DNA from: an uncultured Lachnospiraceae bacterium
GTDB lineage: Bacteria > Bacillota > Clostridia > Lachnospirales > Lachnospiraceae
Assembly (NCBI GenBank): GCA_949879775.1
Contig: CATLBW010000009.1
Span: 1-38,381 of the forward strand
DNA: 38,381 bases
Direction: 5' to 3'
Both the position numbers and the translations under genes were made by a program. The notes below the pieces were generated by a model. The model saw only the letters and a program-made list of their open reading frames with translations, was not told the origin of the DNA and did no database searches. This document shows positions 23,799 to 31,868 of the stretch, piece by piece. Each line of letters starts with the position of its first letter. The stretch's first letter is position 1.

Positions 23799-24893
23799 TT
23801 AATCGCGCCCTAGGAGGCAGGAGATGAGCTTGTCGTTCATTTCCGGCGTCATGAAGCAGAAACGGATATATTTATTGTCAAGAAAGGGAAACGTAGAGCA
23901 ATCCCGGATCATCATTTTTTGACGGATCATTTGGTCGAAGAGCATCTCTGATGACAGGGCATCATCGAGAAGGCGCACAAGCAAGAAATTTGCATGGGGC
24001 GGATATGCCTTGAACCTGCCGTCGGCCATAATAATATCATAGATTCGGCTGCGTTCCTGTGAAATCAGAGCGCGGGTGCGCGAAATATAAGAGGAATCCC
24101 GGAACATTATCTCACCTGAAATTGCAGCCAGGGAGTTGATGGTCCAGGGATTTTTTCTTGTATTGATTTCTTTGATTAAGTCGCGGCTGCCCGTGATGGC
24201 ATAGCCCAGGCGCAGGCCGGGGCAGGCGAAGAATTTGGAAGTGCCGCGCAGGATGACGATATTGTTGTAGTAGGCGGTCAGCGGGACGGAGGTAATTTCT
24301 TCGGCGTTGTCCGCGAACTCAACATACGTCTCATCCACCATGACGAAAATGTCATGCTGCTTGCAGGCGTCGAGGATTTGGCGCATCATGCGGCGTGTGA
24401 TGGCGCCGGAGGTGGGGTTGTTGGGGTTGCAGATGACGACCAGCTCGATGCTCTCATTGAGGTGAGCGGTGAAGTCGCTGACGTCCAAGGCGAAGTCCTG
24501 CCCCTCCTTCAAGGGGTAATAGAGGCACGTGCCGCCGCCTAAGGAGACTTCACGTTCGTACTCTGAGTAGGTAGGGCCGATAATCAATGCTTTCTGCGGG
24601 TGCTCGATTTGGATAAACAGTGAGATAAGCTCCGTGGAGCCGTTGCCCATAATGATGTTTTCATAATCTGTGCCTGCATAAGCGGCGATGCATTTTCTCA
24701 GGGAAGTATATTCCCTGTCCGGGTATGCGGTGATGGCGTCTATATGGCTGGCAAGCCCTTCACGCAGCATGGGGGAGACGCCCAGCGGGTTCACATTGGC
24801 GCTGAAGCTTACAATCTCTTCTTTTTTTATGCCGTAAATCTCTTCAATTTTTTCTAAATCACTTCCGTGGAAATGGTCTTTATGCTGAATCAT
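23799..24893 (-). CDS. PLP-dependent aminotransferase, HisC/CobD-like (364 aa)
   Basis: A fold-type I aminotransferase. The N-terminus HGSDLEKIEEIYGIKKEEIVSFSANVNPLG resembles threonine-phosphate decarboxylase (CobD) and histidinol-phosphate aminotransferase. PLP-binding features are NPNNPTSG, MVDETYVEFA, the Schiff-base lysine in RGTSKFF and the GLRLGY segment. The start at 24893 has AAGGAGG 6 nt upstream; the open frame continues another 105 codons into the divergent promoter, which is not credible. No cobalamin or histidine genes are nearby, so the substrate is left open. A palindrome (GGGAAAGCTTTCCC) lies just past its 3' end. Confidence 0.85.
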   Translation of the reverse strand: MIQHKDHFHGSDLEKIEEIYGIKKEEIVSFSANVNPLGVSPMLREGLASHIDAITAYPDREYTSLRKCIAAYAGTDYENIIMGNGSTELISLFIQIEHPQKALIIGPTYSEYEREVSLGGGTCLYYPLKEGQDFALDVSDFTAHLNESIELVVICNPNNPTSGAITRRMMRQILDACKQHDIFVMVDETYVEFADNAEEITSVPLTAYYNNIVILRGTSKFFACPGLRLGYAITGSRDLIKEINTRKNPWTINSLAAISGEIMFRDSSYISRTRALISQERSRIYDIIMADGRFKAYPPHANFLLVRLLDDALSSEMLFDQMIRQKMMIRDCSTFPFLDNKYIRFCFMTPEMNDKLISCLLGRD

Positions 24894-24908
24894 AAGAAAT
24901 CCTCCTTC

Positions 24909-24937
24909 TTTACACCGGTGTGTAAATCGTTTATAAT
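24909..24937 (+). promoter_or_regulatory. Promoter of the DUF5717 operon, with a palindrome
   Basis: TTTACA (24909-24914), 17 bp, TATAAT (24932-24937) form a good sigma-A promoter about 57 bp before the TTG start. The -35 is inside the near-palindrome TTTACACCGGTGTGTAAA (24909-24926), which also lies between the aminotransferase RBS and its promoter region, so one regulator could affect both directions. Confidence 0.6.
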
Positions 24938-24993
24938 AAAGACAACTATTTCCATTATAACGAATCACGATAAAAAAGCAAGCAGGTGACGAT

Positions 24994-27900
24994 TTGCAGA
25001 GAAAAATTGAAGAGTTGGCAGCAGGGATTTGTACCCGCCAGTCCTCCATCTTGCAGTTTACCCCGGAGAAATTGGAAATCGAGATGTTGGAGGGCGCGGT
25101 ATACACAGGAGAATTTACGATAGGAAGCAGCGAGGGCTTGCCGGTGGCAGGGACGGTGTGCGCAACCAGCCCGCGGATGCGGTGCCTGCAGAGCGAATTT
25201 GCAGGCACAGACGTCAGGCAGAAATTTGAATTTCACGGTGAGGGGCTGACGGACGGGGATTCTCAGGAGGGGAATTTCCATATTATCAGCGACCAGGGGG
25301 AGTATATGCTTCCCTTTTCGGTGTCTGTCTGCAGGGAATACCCGAAGGGGCCGCAGGGGAAGGTGAAGAGCATTGTGGAGTTCGCGAACCTGGCGCGGAC
25401 GTCTTATGACGAGGCGGTAAAGGTATTTTCCCAGCCGGAGTTTGAGGCGGTTTTTGCGCCCAATGAAGAGGAGGCGCGGCTGGCGTATAGGGGGCTGTGC
25501 CGCAGGCCGTGTACACGGGCGCAGGTAGAAGAGTTTTTGATAGCCTCACGCAAGAAAAATCGCGTGACCTTCGTGGTAGAGGAGGGGGAACGGGAGTTCC
25601 GCGGCGTTACGCAGGAGCGCAAGGAGAGCGTTGTGCTGCATAAAGTAGAATGGTGGCATTTAGCAATTGATGTGTTTGCGGACGGGGAGATGATACAGCC
25701 GCTAAAGCAGCGCGTTACCGATGAGGATTTCGTGGGGAGCCGCGGCGTCGTGGAGTATATGATTGACGCGGATAAGCTTCACCCTGGCAGGAACTACGGG
25801 AAGCTGACGCTTACGACCCCGTTCCAGAAGGAAGAGGTCGTAGTCTGCGCCACCAGGGATGCGGCGATCAAGGTACATCCGATTTGGGAAGTGCAGAAGA
25901 AGCAGGCAAGGCTTGTGGAAGATTACCTCAAGTTTGGGATGCATAAGACTGTGGCGGGCGTGTGGGCAAGGCAGGCAATCCGCGGCCTGGAAGAAATGCA
26001 GGAGCTGATGCCAGGGGATCTTTGGTATCTGTTGGCAAAGGCCCAGGTGTATTTTGCAAACCGGCAGCGGCAGGAGGCGGAATGGGCGCTGAATTCATTT
26101 CCACGCAATAAGGTGGATAAGGAATCGCCCTTGTATGCGTATTATTTGTACCTCACGTCATTAAAGGAGCCGGAGCCTGCGTACGTCAATAAATGTACTG
26201 CTAAAATCCGCAAGATCTACTATAAGCGCCCCCAGGAATCGGTGCTCTTATGGATGCTGCTGTTTTTGGACGAGGAGTGGAATTACAGCAAAGGCAAGAA
26301 GTTAGAGGTGATTGCGGGGCATATCAGGCAGGGGAATGAAAGCGTGCTGCTGTACTTAGAAGCGTGGAGGATTCTGGAAAAGGAGCCGTACCTTTTGACG
26401 GGCATTACGGATTTCGAGAAGAAGGCGTTGAATTTCATGGTGAAGCGCCAGGTGGTAACGCGGGGCATTGCAGAGAGGGTCGTGAAGCTGCTGCCGGAGA
26501 TTCCCGTCCACGAGCCTGTTTGGTACAATATCCTCAAAGCGTGTTATGATGCGGCGCCGGGCAGGGAATCTTTGCAGGCGGTTTGCAGCTATTGTATCAA
26601 AGGGCAGCGTTACGGTAAAGAGTATTGGAAATGGTATCACCTGGGGGTGGCGCAGGACTTAAGGATTGCCGGCCTGCATGAAGCCTGGGTGCGTTCGGCA
26701 AACAGGGAGCAGATGGAGAAGCTGCCCCGGCAGATTGTCCTTTATTTCCAATCGTACAGCAATTTTGCCGGGGAAGCGGAGGCACTGCTTTACCAGGCGA
26801 TGATTGAGAATAAGCCCCAGTGGAAAAATGTCTGGCCGCATTATAGCAAAAACATCCGTGAATTTGCCCTAAAGCAGCTCAAAGGCGGTAAGGTTGACCG
26901 TGTCCTTGCCGCTGTTTACCGGGAGGCCTTAACGCCTGAGCTATTGACGGCGGAGCTGGCAAAGGATATGGCGCGGGCGCTGTTTGCCTGTGAGGTGCGC
27001 TGTGATAACCCCATGGCGCATAGCCTGGTTGTCTGCCAGCATACGCTGAAAAAGGAGCAGGTAACGCCGCTTGTCCATGGCAGGGCGTATGTGGGCATTT
27101 ATGGAAGCTCTTACAAATTGCTGCTTGAGGACGCCAAGGGCAGGCGTTTTATCCCCGAGGAAGAGCTTGAGGCAACGCCGCTTATGGAGAGCGAGGCGTT
27201 CTTAAAACAGGGCATGGCGTGCGCCCCCGACAAATTGCCATACCTGTTGAAATATTTCGACAAGAAGAAAATATGGCAGACGTACGAGGAGGAGGACTTA
27301 GCTTACCTGCAGATGATATTGGATTCCCCGGAAATCAGCGAGGAATACCGCAGGGAGCTGCGCCCCCAGATGATTGCCTATTTCTATGACAATTATACAG
27401 GGGAGGCATTGGACCAATTCCTGCTGTCTGTGTCAATGGAAGGGCTTGGCAGGCAAGGCAGGGAGAAAATCATGCGGCTTTTGGTTGCGAGGCGGCACTA
27501 TAAGCGTGTGTATGAGCTTCTGCTGGGGTATGGCATGGAGAATATCTCGCCCACGAAGCTGGTGTATGTGATTGGCTATTGCCTGGACCGGCTAGAGCAG
27601 GAGGGGACAAAGGAAGCGGACAATTACCTGCTGCAGATGTGCCGGGAAGTGTTCCTGCGCGGGAAGTACAATGAGCGGACGCTGCTCTACCTGTGCAGCA
27701 ATTTTGAGGGCAGCCTTGGCGAAATGTTAAAGCTCTGGGAGGCGGCGCGCGGGTTTGAGCTTGACACTTATGGGTTGGAGGAACGCTGCCTGCGGCGCTA
27801 TCTGTACACCGGGGATTTTTCTGTGCGCTTAGAAGAGGTGTTTGAGAGCTATGTGCATAACCTTGGCAGGGACGACGTGATATTGGCCTATCTGAGCCAG

Positions 27901-28539
27901 ATGGCGCATTTGTATGTGGTGCGGGATGCGCTGGTGTCGTCTTTCGTATTCCGCAAAATCGCCGACCTTCTTGGCAAAGGGAAGGGGTTAAACCGCGTAT
28001 GCGCGCTGGCCTTTTTGAAGTGGTGCACGTTGCAGCCGGAGACCTCGCGCCAGGACTGGCAGATGGCTGAGCCTGTCTTGGAAGGGCTGGTGAGGGAAGG
28101 GCGCTGCTTTGCTTTTTTTGAATCGCTGCCCGGCAGGCTGCGGGATAAATATTTGCTTCATGGCCGCGTTGTGGTGGAATACCGCACAAACCCGCAGGCG
28201 GAGGTGTATATTGATTACCTCCCCGTTGGCTATACGAAATATGTGGAACGCAAGATGGAGCAGATGTACGAGGGGATTTTTGCAAAGGAATTTTTGGTTT
28301 TCTATGAGGAAAATATCCCATACTATATCAAGGAAGAAATAGATGGGGAGTATAAGGTGACCCAGAGCGGGCAAATTGTAAGGTCGGGCCTTACGGACAG
28401 CGGCGAGGAAGGGCGCCTGGCGCTGATTGACGATATGATGGCGTCATGGCAGATGAAGGATGAGGCAACCTTGCTGAAACGCTTAGAGACTTATGGGCAG
28501 GCAGATGAGATGGTGAAGCGTGAATTTACGCTGCTGTGA
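24994..28539 (+). CDS. DUF5717 family protein (1181 aa), first gene of a four-gene operon
   Basis: A very large cytoplasmic protein of unknown function, assigned to DUF5717 from memory of the family. It has no signal peptide or membrane segment. Residues about 1-290 look beta-rich, with two sandwich-like segments (TPEKLEIEMLEGAVYTGEFTI; VLHKVEWWHLAIDVFADGE). From about 300 to 1100 it is almost all helical, with TPR-like pairs (LYYLLAKAQVYFANRQRQEAEWALNSF-type patterns), suggesting a long solenoid scaffold. The start codon is TTG with AGGTGA just upstream; no better ATG exists near the promoter. It overlaps or abuts the DUF5716 gene, so the two are translationally coupled. Confidence 0.8.
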   Translation: MQRKIEELAAGICTRQSSILQFTPEKLEIEMLEGAVYTGEFTIGSSEGLPVAGTVCATSPRMRCLQSEFAGTDVRQKFEFHGEGLTDGDSQEGNFHIISDQGEYMLPFSVSVCREYPKGPQGKVKSIVEFANLARTSYDEAVKVFSQPEFEAVFAPNEEEARLAYRGLCRRPCTRAQVEEFLIASRKKNRVTFVVEEGEREFRGVTQERKESVVLHKVEWWHLAIDVFADGEMIQPLKQRVTDEDFVGSRGVVEYMIDADKLHPGRNYGKLTLTTPFQKEEVVVCATRDAAIKVHPIWEVQKKQARLVEDYLKFGMHKTVAGVWARQAIRGLEEMQELMPGDLWYLLAKAQVYFANRQRQEAEWALNSFPRNKVDKESPLYAYYLYLTSLKEPEPAYVNKCTAKIRKIYYKRPQESVLLWMLLFLDEEWNYSKGKKLEVIAGHIRQGNESVLLYLEAWRILEKEPYLLTGITDFEKKALNFMVKRQVVTRGIAERVVKLLPEIPVHEPVWYNILKACYDAAPGRESLQAVCSYCIKGQRYGKEYWKWYHLGVAQDLRIAGLHEAWVRSANREQMEKLPRQIVLYFQSYSNFAGEAEALLYQAMIENKPQWKNVWPHYSKNIREFALKQLKGGKVDRVLAAVYREALTPELLTAELAKDMARALFACEVRCDNPMAHSLVVCQHTLKKEQVTPLVHGRAYVGIYGSSYKLLLEDAKGRRFIPEEELEATPLMESEAFLKQGMACAPDKLPYLLKYFDKKKIWQTYEEEDLAYLQMILDSPEISEEYRRELRPQMIAYFYDNYTGEALDQFLLSVSMEGLGRQGREKIMRLLVARRHYKRVYELLLGYGMENISPTKLVYVIGYCLDRLEQEGTKEADNYLLQMCREVFLRGKYNERTLLYLCSNFEGSLGEMLKLWEAARGFELDTYGLEERCLRRYLYTGDFSVRLEEVFESYVHNLGRDDVILAYLSQMAHLYVVRDALVSSFVFRKIADLLGKGKGLNRVCALAFLKWCTLQPETSRQDWQMAEPVLEGLVREGRCFAFFESLPGRLRDKYLLHGRVVVEYRTNPQAEVYIDYLPVGYTKYVERKMEQMYEGIFAKEFLVFYEENIPYYIKEEIDGEYKVTQSGQIVRSGLTDSGEEGRLALIDDMMASWQMKDEATLLKRLETYGQADEMVKREFTLL

Positions 28540-28556
28540 GTTACATGGAGGCTGAG

Positions 28557-29792
28557 ATGAAACCGAGGAGAGAGGAATGGTATATTGGAATAGAGGCAGG
28601 CAGGCAGTGGATGCAGATAAGCTGCTACCATGCCGGGCTTGCGGAACCAGAGACGAAGAGCACGCTGGCAGGTTCAGAACTGTACCTGATCCCTACGGCA
28701 ATCTGTAAACGCAAGAAGGGCGGCCAGTGGTGTTTCGGGGAAGAGGGCAGGCGGCTGGCGGAGAGCGGCGAGGGCTATTATGCCGCGGACCTCTTGAAGC
28801 GTGCGCTGGGGAAAGAGGTTGTCACCTTGGACCGCGATTATGCTGCGGAAGATTTGTTGGGGGTGTTTTTCCGCAAATTGCTTAGGCTGGCGCTTCCCCC
28901 GCAGGGAATCCAGGCTGTGACGAAGTGCGTCTTTTCCCTGGAAGAGGTTACGGAGGAATCGGTTGCTTTTTTACAGAAGTTTTCAGAGCGGTTAGGGTTG
29001 GCAAAGGAGCAGGTGATTATCCAGGACCATCGGGAGAGTTTTTACGCTTATGTGGTTTCGCAGGATGAGTCTTTGTGGAAGCAGCAGGCGCTGTTGTTTG
29101 AGGACGAGGGGAACGGCGTATACTGCCGTTTGTTTTCCTGCAACATGAAGGCCAGCCCGATGTTGGCGGAAGTGGGCGAGGCGTATCTGGGCAAGCTGCC
29201 GGAAGGAGCTAAGCAGCGCGATATGGAGTTCGCCGCGATGGTGAAGCGGGCGCTGGCCGGCAGGATTGTTTCCTCGGCGTATCTGATTGGCTCTGGCTTT
29301 GAGGGCGATTGGATGGAGGAATCCTTACAGTTAATCTGCCGTAACCGCAGGGCGTTTATGGGAAAGAACCTCTATACGAAAGGCGCCTGTTATGCGGGAA
29401 TGCTGCAAAACCATAAAGAGGAGGCGGCGACGGTATATCTTTGTGATTATAAGGTGAGGGCAAACGTCATGCTCAAGGCAGTGCGGGGAGACGCGGAGTT
29501 TTTCTGCCCGCTCATTGAGGCGGGGAGCAACCGCCACCAGGTGGAGCTGCATATGCGTATTTTGTTGGAAGGGGATAACGTCCTGGAAATCTGGGTGCAG
29601 GAGCCGGGGAGCAGGGAAGCGAGGATAGAGAGCTTAGAGCTGCCAGGGCTTTCCGTTATGGAAGGGGAGAGGAACAGGCTGTCTTTGGACATTTCGTGCG
29701 CAGGGGGCGGGAAACTCCTCTTAAGGGTACGCGACCTGGGCTGGGGGCGGATACGGCCGGACAAGGGACAGACGTGGGAATTTGAAATGTAG
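28557..29792 (+). CDS. DUF5716 family protein, actin/Hsp70-like ATPase fold (411 aa)
   Basis: Resembles the Hsp70/actin ATPase superfamily. The opening WYIGIEAGRQWMQISCY fits the phosphate-1 loop, VIIQDHRESFYAYVV and LLFEDEGNGVYCRLFSC fit the central strands, and SAYLIGSGFEGDWMEESLQLI plus KGACYAGML fit the adenosine motif and final helix of DnaK-like proteins. The last about 110 residues are a beta-rich domain, where Hsp70 has its substrate-binding part. Phosphate-1 lacks the usual Asp (E in its place), so ATP hydrolysis is uncertain. The start at 28557 follows GGAGG by 5 nt; a GTG at 28536 would overlap the previous stop. Confidence 0.75.
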   Translation: MKPRREEWYIGIEAGRQWMQISCYHAGLAEPETKSTLAGSELYLIPTAICKRKKGGQWCFGEEGRRLAESGEGYYAADLLKRALGKEVVTLDRDYAAEDLLGVFFRKLLRLALPPQGIQAVTKCVFSLEEVTEESVAFLQKFSERLGLAKEQVIIQDHRESFYAYVVSQDESLWKQQALLFEDEGNGVYCRLFSCNMKASPMLAEVGEAYLGKLPEGAKQRDMEFAAMVKRALAGRIVSSAYLIGSGFEGDWMEESLQLICRNRRAFMGKNLYTKGACYAGMLQNHKEEAATVYLCDYKVRANVMLKAVRGDAEFFCPLIEAGSNRHQVELHMRILLEGDNVLEIWVQEPGSREARIESLELPGLSVMEGERNRLSLDISCAGGGKLLLRVRDLGWGRIRPDKGQTWEFEM

Positions 29793-29805
29793 ATTGGAGA
29801 AGGCA

Positions 29806-30576
29806 ATGGGCAGGATGTGGGTTTGTGAAGGACGGGTGGCAAAAAGGCCGTTGATTGTGAGCGCTAGGATATATTTGTATTCCTTTGAGGAGCTGTGTGA
29901 GTATCTATACCGCAATGCGGAATCCGTGGAGGAGAGTTTTTATAATGAGGCGTTTTGCCAGTGGCTTGCAGATGAAACCGGTATGGAGCATTTATCGGAA
30001 GTGCTGCGCGAGGGGATTGAGAAGGGCAAAAGCGGCGGCTGGTGCATGGAGAGGATCTTGGAGGCAGGGGGCTATTACAGCCGCAAGGACGCCGCGAAGG
30101 CGGTCTCCATTGTCAAGAGCATGGAGAGCACCAGCCCTGCGCAGAGGGCTAAGCTGAAGGGGGACCGTTTCCTGCGGGCAGGGAAATACCGCAAGGCATG
30201 GCTGGAATATAAGAAAGCTTTGGATGAGGAAAGCGACCTGTTCTTTAAAGGGCGCGTGTGGCATAACCTGGGCACGTTATATGCCCGGCAGTTCCTATTT
30301 GAAGCTGCCGGGGAGTGTTACAAGCGCGCCTATGAGATTGGGCAGCAGACGGTGAGCAGCGAGGCGTACCTTTTTGCGCTGACATGCAGGGATGGCCTTG
30401 CGAAAGGGACGGAGGCAAAGGGCATGGGAGCCGGGGGAGAGGAATACGACAGAGGCATGGGCAAGAAGCTGTCGAAGCTGCATGAGCTGAAAGTTTTCGG
30501 GGACCGTGCAGGCTATGAGGGCATGGTGGAAGATTTGTTGTTCAAGTTGAGATTAGAGTATAGGAAAAGTGAGTAA
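29806..30576 (+). CDS. TPR-containing protein of the DUF5717/5716 operon (256 aa)
   Basis: Cytoplasmic, function unknown. Residues about 10-75 form a small domain (RPLIVSARIYLYSFEELCEYLY, NEAFCQWLADETG) seen in similar Lachnospiraceae proteins. Residues about 115-200 contain two TPR-like repeats (GDRFLRAGKYRKAWLEYKKAL; WHNLGTLYARQFLFEAAGECYKRAYEIG). TPRs bind peptide ends of partners, including Hsp70 tails, which fits its place after the Hsp70-like gene. The start at 29806 follows GGAG by 6 nt; a TTG at 29782 and an ATG at 29815 are alternatives. It lies 13 bp after the DUF5716 stop. Confidence 0.75.
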   Translation: MGRMWVCEGRVAKRPLIVSARIYLYSFEELCEYLYRNAESVEESFYNEAFCQWLADETGMEHLSEVLREGIEKGKSGGWCMERILEAGGYYSRKDAAKAVSIVKSMESTSPAQRAKLKGDRFLRAGKYRKAWLEYKKALDEESDLFFKGRVWHNLGTLYARQFLFEAAGECYKRAYEIGQQTVSSEAYLFALTCRDGLAKGTEAKGMGAGGEEYDRGMGKKLSKLHELKVFGDRAGYEGMVEDLLFKLRLEYRKSE

Positions 30577-30577
30577 A

Positions 30578-31753
30578 ATGGGATTATTCAGGAAAAAGAA
30601 AAGGCCAAAATATATTGATGAATTATGGGCGTCTGAAGCGCCCAGGGGCCGCAGGCCAAAGCATTCCCCAGAGTTGGCGGGCGGCGCGCCCAAGACAACG
30701 GCGATGGAGTATTGCGAGCAGATCCTTACGGCGGCAAAAGCGCTGGAGGAGACGAAGCGGGATTACAAGATTGCGACGGATTATTTGACGGATATCCAAA
30801 AGATTGAGGATTTGCCGGAAAAAGAATTTTCGGAGATTCAGGAGGTTGCGGGGCATGTCGTGGAATTAAGCCAGTCGCGTGACGCCTACCTGAATAAAAA
30901 GCGTAATATTTCTGACGCCCAGTTTGCCCAGATGGAGCAGCTAGAGGAGCAGATGCCGGATATCATCAAGCGCCTGAAGGCGAACGAGACGTACCAGACG
31001 ACTGTGAAACGCGACATGCAGTACCTAGAGGGGGAAAAGGAAGAGTGGCGGTATTATAAAGACGCCTTAGAGCAGGAGAGCCATGTGCTGCGTAAATTGC
31101 TGTACGCCTTGGCGGGCGTATTTGCGGCGGCGCTCATATTGGTTTTCGTGCTGGGGACGACCCTTCATTTTGATATTAAGCTGCCGTTTTTGGCGACAGT
31201 ATTTGTGGCGGCTATGGCGGGGATTGTGATGGTCTGGCGCCTGCAGAATGACAGCTTGGATATCAAGCGTTCCCAGGCGAATATAAACCGTGCCATAACG
31301 CTTTTGAATAAGATTTCCTTTAAGTATGTGAATGTCACGAATGCAGTGGATTATGCATGTGAGAAGTACCATGCCAAGAATTCCTATGAGCTGAATTATA
31401 TCTGGGAGCAGTATTTAGAGGAAGTGCGGGAGCGGGAGAAGTACGAGAAGACGAATGACGAGCTTGAGTTTTTCAATGATAAGTTGATGATGCTGTTGCA
31501 CAGATATCAGCTCTATGATACGAAGATATGGACGCACCAGGCGCAGGCAATCCTGGACAAGAAAGAGATGGTTGAAGTCAAGCATGAGCTGTTGGTGCGC
31601 CGCCAGAAGCTGCGCGCTACGCTTGAGGGGCAGATCGCGAGCATCGGCAAGGCAAAAGCGGACATCCTGAAAATCCTCAAGGAGCGCCCGGGAGACGATG
31701 CGGAAATTAAAAACATCCTTAAATCCGTGGATGAAATCTGTGGGCTTGCATAG
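30578..31753 (+). CDS. Coiled-coil protein with two central membrane segments (391 aa)
   Basis: Function unknown. A basic start (MGLFRKKKRPKYIDELW) is followed by a long coiled coil (about 45-170), two adjacent membrane helices (about 175-198, LLYALAGVFAAALILVFVLGT; 206-225, FLATVFVAAMAGIVMVW), and a second coiled coil (about 230-385). Both coiled-coil arms should face the cytoplasm, giving a hairpin anchor. The ATG at 30578 is one base after the previous stop; a GTG at 30569 would overlap it. As last gene of the operon it may tether the DUF5717/DUF5716/TPR proteins to the membrane, which is an inference. Confidence 0.75.
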   Translation: MGLFRKKKRPKYIDELWASEAPRGRRPKHSPELAGGAPKTTAMEYCEQILTAAKALEETKRDYKIATDYLTDIQKIEDLPEKEFSEIQEVAGHVVELSQSRDAYLNKKRNISDAQFAQMEQLEEQMPDIIKRLKANETYQTTVKRDMQYLEGEKEEWRYYKDALEQESHVLRKLLYALAGVFAAALILVFVLGTTLHFDIKLPFLATVFVAAMAGIVMVWRLQNDSLDIKRSQANINRAITLLNKISFKYVNVTNAVDYACEKYHAKNSYELNYIWEQYLEEVREREKYEKTNDELEFFNDKLMMLLHRYQLYDTKIWTHQAQAILDKKEMVEVKHELLVRRQKLRATLEGQIASIGKAKADILKILKERPGDDAEIKNILKSVDEICGLA

Positions 31754-31773
31754 GGAGGGAAATGAAAATTTAC

Positions 31774-31802
31774 TTGTTTTTATAGCATCTGTGAAGTATA
31801 AT
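31774..31802 (+). promoter_or_regulatory. Promoter of the hybrid histidine kinase gene
   Basis: TTGTTT (31774-31779), a 17-bp spacer and TATAAT (31797-31802) lie about 66 bp before the ATG at 31869. Confidence 0.65.
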
Positions 31803-31868
31803 CTTGTTGATTCAATATAAATTTACAAGATGGTTCATGTCAAAATTTGATCATAAGGAGGAAGTACT

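Noticed and set aside
23799-24893. Naming the aminotransferase cobD or hisC
   Set aside because: Sequence resembles both and no cobalamin or histidine genes are nearby.
27470-28321. 283-codon minus-strand frame inside the DUF5717 gene
   Set aside because: Pro/Ser/Ala-rich antisense shadow of a GC-rich coding stretch.
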